From: Gymnopus androsaceus JB14
Taxonomy: Eukaryota; Basidiomycota; Agaricomycetes; Agaricales; Omphalotaceae
Reading direction: 5' to 3'
DNA length: 36,484 bases
Assembly: GCA_009733575.1 (NCBI GenBank)
Contig: ML769404.1
Span: 374,416-410,899, forward strand
A program made the position numbers and the translations under genes. Each line of letters begins with the position of its first letter. Positions within the stretch are counted from its first letter, which is position 1. Below the pieces are notes generated by a model. It saw only the letters and a list, made by a program, of their open reading frames with translations. It was not told where the DNA came from and searched no databases. Positions 1 to 12,547 of the stretch are shown piece after piece.

Positions 1-205
1 CAAATGATCCACCTGACCAAAAAAAACCTAGCAGCTTGATATGTCAATCAAGTTGCTACTTTGGGCTGGAATATTGGGAGTCGTTTGGTTGGCATATGTA
101 ATTCTTTCTATTTTTGTTTGAAACTTCACTAGTTAAGAGACTTGTAAGTTATTATCTGCTAGTAGTTATCTAGTAGTAAATGTATAGTATGAATAAAATA
201 CTTTG
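1..205. repeat. Dispersed repeat, copy A
   Basis: This stretch matches 3018-3325 in the same orientation. Shared blocks include AGCAGCTTGAT, CAATCAAGTTGCTA, TATGTAATTCTTTCT, AGAGACTTGTAAG and GTATAGTATGAATAAAATAC. It contains a small inverted repeat, CTTGAT then ATCAAG around positions 37-52, which copy B also has. The copy may begin before the window. The two copies lie about 3 kb apart, so they could be long terminal repeats of a decayed element or two independent insertions. I saw no transposase or reverse transcriptase between them. Confidence 0.75.
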
Positions 206-2081
206 AAACTAATCTCATGAACTACTAAGTAAATTTAGTAAGTATACAATAGACAACTAGACTGTTAGTAGGTCTATGTTAAGGGTGAGAGTCCCTATGT
301 GTAGATAATAATTAGCACATCATACCTTGTTTAAGGGTGTAATAAGCTTGTACAGTGAGGTGTGGTTTGACAGTACTGGACACTGATGTCAACATAGCTA
401 CCGTAGAGTTGATAAGTACTGGACACCAGTTGTCAAAACAGTAGTGTGTAGTTAGTTAATAAGTACTGGCCAATTGGTTTCAACAGTATTGTGTTGATAA
501 GTACCATTGGTCTGTAGTGGCAGGTTGTATGGTCAGAGATGCATGACAATAGAAGTTTGATCAGATTTAAAAGTAGTGAGATTAGCAGGGAAAGTATAAA
601 CAGAACAGTGAGCCAATATCTTCAAGATTGTAATCTCAAAGAAAAGTAAATTAATCAAAATACTCAAGCTAGGGCTTTCCAGTGGATTTAGCCCAGCTTT
701 TATAGTGTTTCTACTGTATATAAGGCTATGCTATATAATAGAACTAACCAATAGTATTGTAGTATATCTCTGGCAGTGCTAAAGCTGTAGAGAGGCTGTA
801 TCTAGGTACTGAAACATTACTATGAAGTGGCTATGGAAATAAGTATTGAGTTGAGTGTGGGCTATACACATAGCCCTTGGAGGCTATGGTATGGCTATAC
901 TGTACCAACATGTAGGGAAGCAACCATCATGGTCACGGAGGGTCTGGTTGCATTGCCCAATTTCCGTGATGTCATGCCACTTTCTGGTCAGTTGCTAGTC
1001 TAGAAACCGTGACAAAATTGACAGAAAATTTAAAAAAATCCCAACAAAGTTCTTAAAGCTGTATTTTGTCTTTTTTTCAGCATCTGTAGACATTATTTGA
1101 CCAAAAAGATAAGCTTACTAGCTCATTTGTACTGATAGGAATAAAATGGGTTTGCTAATTTTTTGGTCTGTCACAGACTCTCACAGCTTGATTGCTATTC
1201 CAGATTTAAAAATTTGGTCACAGTCATTGGCCAGTTGCCTCCGTACATGTCAATACAGTATGTACAGCCTTAGTAGGCTGTGATACAGCCAGTGAAGGTT
1301 ATGGGAAGGCTATGCCAGCTGTATGTAAGTGTATTCACATCCTGACTGCGACTGATGGTTAATAGCTGTGAGATAAGATAACCTGGTAGTTGTAGGTATT
1401 TATCAGTTGGAAAAAAGTGTAGAGGGCTGGGTCATAACATTACCTTTCCTCTGAGGTTCAAGTCTCTCCTTCAAGGCTTGTAAACCTTGTAAAATCTCTT
1501 CTGGAGATTATTATTACTTCTAATTGTATAAGTGGGGTTAAATTTATGATAACCTTGGTTCTCAAGTATAAGTAGATTATCTGCTGATTTATTCTGATTT
1601 TTCCTGCTTCTTTCCAATTTTTTCTTCTATTATTTAACTAGACTTGTGTTTTTGTGAAGTTAAGTATTTAGCACTGTGAGCACTTGTTTTGGCCAGTCTT
1701 GCCATGCAGTTTGTCTTTGTGTGTTTGTTATTCCAAGCACTTATTCTGGCAAGTTTCAGCCTAATTAATTGTTTTTTCAAAGCACAAGTTTACTAGATAT
1801 ATACTTATTTGCATTTTGTGGAAGACATGGTGAAAGTTTTAATTTAGGAATATGAACTCAAGTTACACCTTTTGGGGTACAATACACCCAATGAACTAGC
1901 AACTTAACTGTGCAATTGAACTATTCGAATTGGCAGGCTTCTTGGTCACACATACAAAATACCATGTAAATGCATTAAAATGCTTGTATAATTAAACAAT
2001 ACAGATAAGTAATGTACAAGTTTGCTATAGTAAAACATTGAAAGGTACAATGGAGTAATACAAGAAACTTAGCCAATTCAC
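206..2081. other. AT-rich non-coding stretch
   Basis: I see no gene here. The sequence is AT-rich, with simple imperfect repeats such as GATAAGTACTGG around 360-500 and GGCTATG/CTATGG words around 720-900. It probably belongs to the decayed transposon block that fills the left end of the window. Confidence 0.6.
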
Positions 2082-2091
2082 ATGCAAAGCA

Positions 2092-2840
2092 CTTCTTCAA
2101 TAATATTCATAGGCGCTATATCTAGTTGCACCGGTCTTGATAGTGCACTCCAGTTGTGGCCCTTGCAGTCCCTCACCAGGCACAATAACAAGGTCAGGGA
2201 CTGGATTTGGATTTGCCAGCTATCATCAGCGCAACCATTGGCGTATTCCATGTGCTCCCAATATTGTCAAATTAAGTGCTTGCATCCTGCAATCTGGTTT
2301 GCAGGGAGATAAGCTGAGCTGTAGAGAGCTTGCACCTACATGGAATGAGTCAGTAGTTTAGAAAACAAAAGCAGGCAACATACTTTTTGTTGTCAATCTC
2401 CCAACTCACAAACTAAAACCAAAGGAACATATCAGTATCCATTGAAGGTGTCCTATGCATGGCCGTGCTGACCTTGACATCAAATTCCTACAAATTCAGA
2501 TTAGTTAAAAGAAAGGTTTCAGGCACAGAAAGTACTTACTGTTCATCCTTCTGCATTGATTTGCTTGTCTTGTATTTTTTCTGGATACCAGTCAGTATTA
2601 TGAATTTGAGGTAAATTCATTGCTTACTAATGGGATACTTAGGTTTGCCGCTTGGGAGAAGCAACTGAGGACGATAGCAAGGGATTTCACCTAATTAGAA
2701 AGTGTTAGAGGCCTGTGAAACAAGAATTCAAAGATATGTACCCTTACTCAGCCTAAGCTGCTTGTAGTCTTGAAGGCCATTTAGTGTCTGGACCATGACA
2801 GGAGATCTAGAGGGAACGGATTTGACGCCAAACATTTCAA
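2092..2840 (-). pseudogene. Degenerate minus-strand coding debris, possibly C2-like
   Basis: Read on the minus strand, several short pieces look protein-coding without forming a continuous gene. From the 5' side they are FGVKSVPSRSPVMVQTLNG (about 2780-2840), GEIPCYRPQLLLPSGK (about 2645-2690, after a plausible short intron), NLPQIHNTDWYPEK (about 2575-2615), then SLQLSLSPCKPDC and LNLTILGAHGIRQ (about 2240-2320), then DLVIVPGEGLQGPQLECTIK (about 2125-2190). Stops and frame changes separate the pieces. LNLTILGAHGI resembles the first strand of a C2 domain, but this is only a resemblance. I cannot name the parent gene. Confidence 0.3.
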
Positions 2841-3017
2841 AATGAAATTTTGGTTGTTGTGAATCTATTTAAATTGTTCTTAGCTCATTTATTTCATTTC
2901 ATTCATGTTGAATTATTTACATTGTATTCTTAAAGTTTCTCAATAATGCAGATTTTTAGGAGAAACTTGGTCAATGTTTGGAAGAAAGTGAAAAGGAATC
3001 ACATGTGCTGAGCACGT

Positions 3018-3325
3018 GAATGATCTGCCTGACAAACTAGCAGCTTGATTGTGCAATCAAGTTGCTAGTTTGGCCGGAATATCAGGAGTCTTTGCCGCAT
3101 TATGTAATTCTTTCTGTTTTTTGTTTGAACTTCAACATTAGAGACTTGTAAGCCATTTTCCGTGCGCAATCAAGTTGCTAGTTTGGCCAGAATATCAGGA
3201 GTCTTTGCCGCATTATGTAATTCTTTCTGTTTTTTTGTTCAAACTTCAATATTAGAGACTTGTAAGTCATTTTCCGCATATATAGCTATCCAGTAAGTAG
3301 TGTATAGTATGAATAAAATACATTG
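3018..3325. repeat. Dispersed repeat, copy B, with internal 112-bp tandem duplication
   Basis: Second copy of the repeat at 1-205. A block starting GCAATCAAGTTGCTAGTTTGG at 3053 recurs at 3165, giving two nearly identical 112-bp units (about 3053-3164 and 3165-3277). A short perfect stem, CTTGATTG/CAATCAAG, lies around 3045-3062. The copy ends with the GTATAGTATGAATAAAATAC block shared with copy A. Confidence 0.8.
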
Positions 3326-3945
3326 CCCAACGTAAGATTCAGGCTCAAGGCCTAGATAACAAGGGAAAAATGAAAATGAAAAAAAAAAAAACCTGGGCCA
3401 GACTATGTTGGTTGTGTCAAAGACCCAAAGAGAGGTCATGTTGGTTCATTTCGCGCTTGCTGACACATTTTTCTGTATATTGTAGGTCTATAAACTGAAC
3501 CACTTGTGCTCGAGATTCCATCATGTCACAGGTGAGTAGAAAATTACTGCCCCTTCTCCAATCGGTGCTAATGTTATTGGTCAGTGAATATTTTCATTTA
3601 TTGATAGCAAGGCCCAGGACAAGGATGATATATTAGACTTTGAGGATGAAAACTAGGACAAGTTCTAAGCAACGGAACAGGCTAAGTTGCACGGGAATGC
3701 AAGATTCAAGATGCAGAGAGCATATAACTAATCAATCAAGGCACTACTTTGATAATAGAGACTATTTTCTCCAAATATGAGGATGTAGTGTCTGCACAAG
3801 CAGTCATTGATGCAGAAATGCAAATGCTCAGCATGAGCTAGATCCCAAACACAAGCGCAAACAAATGGTTTACTCCGAATCACCAGAGCCTTGAATCCCA
3901 CATAGAATATCTCATGCAGTCCTCCTTCTGCAATTAAAGCTGCGC

Positions 3946-6900
3946 ATGAACAAAAATGGCAGGCAGTGGGAACCCGCTTCCCATCACCATTCCTGCAGCT
4001 CCTGCACCCCCATTGCCGTTCCTGCAGCCCTGCAGCCCCCATTTGCCACTCCTGCACCTTGCTTTATCACTACTCTTTGTCCTGTCTTGGGTCTTCCGGC
4101 CTCAAACCTCATGGATTCTGATGGTGAATCAGTCCATTCTGATGGTGAGCCAAAGGATGAAGATGTGAGAGACCCAGCCAACATTGCACAGGCAGATCTC
4201 CATGCCAATACTGCTGCTCACAATATCCCCTCTAAGACAGTCCAGGAGCTGCAAGAATTCATTATCAGAAGGTTGACAGATGAGCTTGAGTCCTTGCTCC
4301 GCACTGAGGACCCTCAGGCTCTCAGAAATGTTCTGAACAAAATTTTGAACAATATCCGCGTGACAAACATGGAAAATCCCTTGCTCTCTGTTCCCAAGGT
4401 CAACACGCTCTTTCATCCATCCCTTATGCATCCCACGTCCAAAGTAGATGATAACTTGAGCTTTGACAATGATCTTCCATTGAACGTAGACACTGAAGAA
4501 GAGATGAGTGGGTTAGATGAGGACAAGGAAGCCCTTAGAAATTTAAATCAGGCTTATTTGATTGAGCAGGACCAATTGGGAGATGTTGTTGGCATCATCA
4601 CTGTGAATTACTCACATCTGGGTGACTTCTGTATATACTATGTACAGTATAAGGTAAGTTGATAATGTTTTACCAATAAACATGCATGTGTACTCACACT
4701 ATCAACTCCAGCAAAGAAGTAAGTGAAAAATCATTGATCAAATTTGTTAAGATATGCTGGAAAAACCAGTTCTTGCTTCCATACGAGGTGTATTCTTGTC
4801 AATGCTTCCTGGCAGTGTTTATCTTCAGGCTGCAGATATGGCCACTGATAACACACCACTATTGATGTACTTATAAACAATCTTGGGGTTCATCTATCTC
4901 CCTGGTCCAAAAGTTATGCCTATCAACAAGATTGTTGTAGGCAGGGAGTTATATAAAGCTCAAAGTGCTCAAACCTTCAACCCGTGGACATTTGCTATCC
5001 CCAAGCAAGGTAAATACCACGGTGATATTGGGTTTATTGTTCCTAACATTCAATGCAAGGTCAATCTGAGCAAGGAATATCTTATGTTTTTTGTTCCTCA
5101 CCTATCCATACCTGCACATGAATCTTCCTTCACCAATCCATCCGCCCCTATAGTTGTTGCCCCAGCAGTTGCTTATCCTGAATACAAAAAGGAACAAGAT
5201 TCAACAGGTTTCCCATTGGCAAGGGAACATGACCCTGTTCCATTGCAGAAAGTACTGAATCCCAGAGCCTGTTGGCCTCCAAGAGTGCATCTCCAAACCA
5301 CGGACCCAAGCGCATTAGCAGAGCAGTATGATATGCAGACCTCTGTGGATTGCTCAAAGGGCTGCTGCCGAAGCAACTGTAGACACTTGGGAAGGTGGTG
5401 CAAATTGCTCAGTCAAGTCATTGATGGCGCCAGTGGATTTGCATGTGTGAGGCAGACATACACCAGCCTCACCAGTGCAGAGGTGATTCCTGATGATGAC
5501 CTCCTGTTATTTCTAAAGTTGGTCGGACAGATGCACTCATTTAAACTTGGCAACATACATCCCAAATCTTGGCCCTTTAGCCCCGAGGAAGAGGTCTTGG
5601 TGCTAATGATGGACACGAGTCCAGATCCGGAACAGGTACCTGTGGATCCCGGTACCTGTTTCCCATGGATCCAGCCCAGGTCACAAGTCAGCCTTCAGTA
5701 ATTTTTTCATGACCTGCAGGTACCTGTGGATCCGGTACATGAAAATTTTGCTAGACTTAAATGCCCTAGTTATTGAGTACTAGGACAAATATTAGCACAT
5801 ACTGAATAGAATTGCTGTTAGTAGAATTAACATTAGTAAATTAGTGCTTAAATACTAATGTAACTGGTGTTTTATTACAATAATACTAACTCTACTATTA
5901 ATTTATTGATACTAATATCAGTACTGGTGCTAGTTATCAGTATTATTAGTATGCTGATACTGGATTAGTACTGATAACCAAGTACTAGTGATACAAGACA
6001 ATTACTAGTACTCAATGTAACTTAGAAAGAATACTAGAACTGTATTAATTGGCACTTTATTCACTTGTAGACTGACAATAAATGTTTTATTGCACTTGCT
6101 GGATACTTTGCACAAAACATAACATTTTTTTTTCACTTGTAATACATTATTTGTATTCAAGTTAAATACAGGTACCTGTTTCCCACGGATCCAGGCCAGG
6201 TCACAGGTCACCCTTTTTAGGTTGCAGGTACCTGTCTGGTGGATCCAGGTCGACCCGGATCCGGACTCTTGTCCATCACTACTTGGTGCAGAGTCTGCAT
6301 CACAATGACATCCCAGGAGTCATTGTCTCTACACAAGATTACAACTGCACAGTATTGTTGAATGGTGTTGAGGAATTCAATGTTTCCTACATCCATCCGA
6401 TGAAGAAATTCGACTTGTGCAATCAGGTAGTACTGTTGAAGGATGTACCTGCTATCAATGAACTAAAAGCGGTACAACTGGAAGACAGCTTTGTGGCTAC
6501 TGTTCAGGCTGAATGGATTTCTTTGGATGGACAAGAAGGGTGGATTGTCCAACTTTCTGAATATGAGGTCAAAGTGTTTTTGCGTGAACTTAGTATCAGT
6601 ATTCCTCTTCACCAAAACTCAATTCAGAAAATCTCTGGTGCAACTCTTCAAGGAACAAAGCCCATTTGGGACACGCTGCCTATGAAGTCAACTCTTGGGA
6701 AGGTATTGGATCTCAAAGACCCCATTCCCAAATCCATGGACCCATTCACAAGTGGTCAGCCATATAAGCATCTGGAGGTTTCATCTATTGTAGGAAATCA
6801 TAAGGGGAAGGAAACGAGCATTGTTGATGTGACACAAGACTCCAATATGAAGAGCAGCTTGTGTGTTTTGGTTGTCTTTGGCTCAGCAGGAGGGATGTTC

Positions 6901-7883
6901 TCACAGGAACCAACTGTCTTTGACTACAATGAACTGCGTCAGCATGACAATAAATGTTTTATTCAGGATGTCCATTCCACACGCAATTTAGATTGTCCAA
7001 TTAAACAAACCACAGGCAAAATACACTAGTACTATACATTTAAACCCAGATATATCCCAACATATAGTAGACAAGATCTCCGAAAGCTGGGTCTGGAGCA
7101 GGAAGCAATCATTGGGCCATCTCAAGCAATGGGCCCACCTCCCTTGCCTCTCACAGCTCCTTCCCACTCAAATCAAGCCCCATCACCAGGTTGGACACAT
7201 CTGACTCCCCAACTCCCCCTCCTCCTAATACTCCCCAGTGGGATCAAACCTTGGCAGAATATGCTCAGATGCAGATTGTGTATGGCTGGAATGCAGGTTC
7301 TGCCACTCCCTGCCCTGGAGGAGCTGTGGAATCCATTACAAATGTGGCGGATGTCCATTGGATATTGAATCCCCAGATTAGAGAAGGCCTGCAAGGGCTG
7401 GATTTGAAAGTAGCATTTGTTAGGGAGGCAGAAGATGTGAGAGTTGCTCTAGTCACTGTGGACGGTGTTACCAAAGTGCAGTGAGTCAACAAGACAATGA
7501 GCTGCCATGTGGTGGAATCAATGGATGTTGATGTGATGCAAATCCCCTTGAATATGCAGTCATATTGTGCCAAGAACCCTGACAGAGCTATGGATCTTTA
7601 CATAGTTTGTTCGGGACAGCATATCGGGAAGCTTTGCCGCCAACTCAGATATAATCTCACTCAGGATTACACCCTCAATAAAGCTGTATAGATCATGCTG
7701 GAGATACAGCTAACAAATCTGAAGGGGAAGAAGGGAAGCACCTTTGTCAAAAAAGTCCTTGAGAATTCATGGTTCAATGTTTTTGCTCACGAACTTGCCA
7801 TTGTTGACATGACTAACACACATTATAAGGATGGGAACAAAGGAATGAAGCAACCAAGGGTTAGGGAGTATCACCACATGTAG
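3946..7883 (+). pseudogene. Spt5-like NGN/KOW-domain gene, broken
   Basis: Pieces in order are: an acidic N-terminal region (3946-4662); a NusG N-terminal (NGN)-like segment around 4754-4950 (ASIRGVFLSMLPGSVYLQA, then GFIYLPGPK); a KOW unit at about 4990-5110 (PWTFAI, GKYHGDIGF); further KOW/SH3-like segments across 5500-6660 (LVQSLHHNDIPGVIV, GQEGWIVQL); and a C-terminal KOW-like segment (DLYIVCSGQHIGKLCRQ, near 7590-7640). Spt5 is a transcription elongation factor with one NGN and several KOW domains, and agaricomycetes carry many divergent Spt5-like copies. Lesions include a TAA at 4874, a hAT-type insertion at 5604-6281, a TAG at 7027, a frame change near 7190, a TGA at 7482 and a TAG at 7689. 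I infer a transposon-associated or decayed paralogue, not the housekeeping Spt5 gene. Alternative: a multi-exon gene whose introns hide some of the stops. Confidence 0.6.
5604..6281. mobile_element. hAT-type miniature element (MITE-like) inserted in the Spt5-like gene
   Basis: The terminal inverted repeats are about 27 bp: the left end starts TAATGATGGACACGAGTCC and the right end, read in reverse, starts TAGTGATGGACAAGAGTCC, both running into GATCCGG. The element is flanked by a perfect 8-bp duplication CTTGGTGC at 5596-5603 and 6282-6289. An 8-bp duplication with TAGTG-like ends is the hAT superfamily signature. The interior is AT-rich, with no coding capacity. It carries a ~43-bp direct repeat near its ends (about 5651-5693 and 6171-6213, each starting GGTACCTGTTTCCCA) rich in GGTACC and GGATCC. 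It is non-autonomous. Confidence 0.9.
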
Positions 7884-8122
7884 GTAGAACATATTTTAAG
7901 TAGTCAATGAACTTTCTATGATCCTGATAAAAATCTCAAATAGTAAGTGTTTTGAGTGGTACCAAACACATCAAGGAGGCAGAATATCATTAGTTGTGCC
8001 TCACCAGGCAACTTGGATAGAATTGAGAGAAGCACAATCACTCAAGTGATGGCAGTGAGGATAGGGGCTAAACCCAAAAATCATTGTAGCACTATTTACT
8101 GGCCCACTAGACTAGCCAGAAT

Positions 8123-9088
8123 TAGTGATGGTTCTGGGTTGGGTCCGGGTCAGAAAATCTCAATCCGACCTGGACCCAGCAACTCGGGTTCGGGTTTTCC
8201 GCCCAAACCGGGTCCGGGTTATCCCGAGATCTTTGATGCAGTCAAAATTAAAATATGTACCATTTTATTTACTTCATATAGCAGATGTACTTCAAATGGA
8301 CATCAAATGGACATCAAAAATCATACTTACATACCCTAAAAGAGTCCTGTAGTGCATGCACCTAAGGTTCAAGTGACAGAAGCTGATCAGTTTACAGTAG
8401 CAATAATCATTGCATAACCTGTCAAGACTTTCTGTGGAACTATTTAATATTGCTGTAAATGTAATAATACTTTCATTAGACTGTTAGTAGTATTAGCTTA
8501 CAGTAATAGTAAGTAGATACTAGGACAAAGAAACATTCAATGAATGTGCATTGATTAGGCATCAGTAATCAACACACACATGATCATTGGCACTATTCAT
8601 TACTAGTACCATATTATTAGACTTTACTAAGTACTACTAATTGCTAAATTGTAAGTACATATAGTAAGTACTTACTGAATCCAACAGCTTAAGGCTCTAT
8701 CACTAAGACAAAGTAAAAAGTTGGCTCCTATTACATAGTAGTTGAGATGATATTTCTCCAATTCCATGTGAATATAGTAAGTATTAGTGCTTCTAGTCCT
8801 ACTTAATACTTATTTAGCTTATTGATCCTAGGTTTATTGCACTAGGTATCTTCTATTAATGATAGTATACTAAATTTATACCTAATACATCAGAATGTGC
8901 CATTTTTACTTAGAATTTTTCAGAAAAAATGACAAAGTATAGTCTAAGACATGTAAATTCATTAAGCACTTAAAAAAACCGGGTTGCTGGTCAGGTTCCG
9001 GGTTTGATTATCTCAAACCTGACCCGGACCCAGACCTACTGGCCAACCCGGAACCCGGAAAAACCTGGTCAACTCGGTAACATCACTA
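8123..9088. mobile_element. hAT-type miniature element, second family
   Basis: Both ends carry the inverted motif TAGTGATG (CATCACTA on the right), followed by imperfect GGGTCCGGGT/CCCGGAACCCGG subterminal repeats. The element is flanked by a perfect 8-bp duplication GCCAGAAT at 8115-8122 and 9089-9096. The 966 bp interior is AT-rich and non-coding. It shares the first bases TAGTGATGG with the element at 5604-6281 but has different subterminal sequence, so it is probably a related but distinct hAT non-autonomous family. Confidence 0.87.
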
Positions 9089-9096
9089 GCCAGAAT

Positions 9097-9470
9097 CCAT
9101 TTGTGTTGGGATACATGGGTGCATCATCACTCAAGAAAGGGCAGAGTCAAACAATATATTCCATTTGAGTCTTGTAGTGGGAGTCAGGAGGCAAACAGAT
9201 GGGGAATCAACATACTACAAACAGGCTTATATACAGTAAACTAATATTTCCAATCAGAGGCCATGGCAAGCAATGGCACTTAGCAAAAATCAAATCCAAC
9301 ACCTACCCTTACCCTTCATACCCTTGGGCCAATAACCTGGGGTCAACCCCTACCCCTGTCTATCCTTAGCTATAAAATAACAGTCAGCACTTTACAGTGG
9401 TAAGAGGGAGAGAGATCTCTCACCAAGCAGGCACTGTAAGGGGTATTTTCACAGTGGTCTATAAATTTAT
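9097..9470. other. Non-coding junction between repeat block and gene island
   Basis: No gene is visible. A C-rich patch at about 9301-9365 contains repeated CCCTTAC/ACCCC words. The stretch connects the transposon-rich left arm to the last exon of the serine dehydratase, whose final codons appear to be derived from this sequence. Confidence 0.6.
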
Positions 9471-12405
<2,935 letters not shown>

Positions 12406-12547
12406 GGTAGAAGGGAAATAACATGTCAATAGCGGGCGCTTGAGGGAATAAATTATGTAGCACGTGACCGGAAGTGCTCTTCACCACTAGTCGTCGTCTC
12501 GACGTAGCATTCTCAACCACTGACGACCAAGTCTATCCGCATGAAAA
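12406..12547. promoter_or_regulatory. Short bidirectional promoter with CACGTG box
   Basis: Only 142 bp separate the start codons of the divergent serine dehydratase and RhoGAP genes. A palindromic CACGTG, within the context GCACGTGACC, lies at 12461-12466. This is the core site of bHLH factors of the Cbf1/USF class. No TATA box is obvious. Shared regulation is inferred from spacing only. Confidence 0.5.

Noticed and set aside
2082..2361. Overlapping plus-strand frames of 74-76 codons
   Set aside because: They lack any motif, and the minus strand of the same region reads more like protein; treated as shadows.
5806..6030. Many ACTAGTA/TACTAGT words resembling a repeat array
   Set aside because: They are irregular AT-rich words inside the miniature element, without constant unit or spacing; not a CRISPR or satellite array.
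5604..6281. Tc1/mariner-type element with a TA target duplication
   Set aside because: TA dinucleotides do flank the inner ends, but the perfect 8-bp duplication just outside makes hAT the better fit and puts TA inside the inverted repeat.
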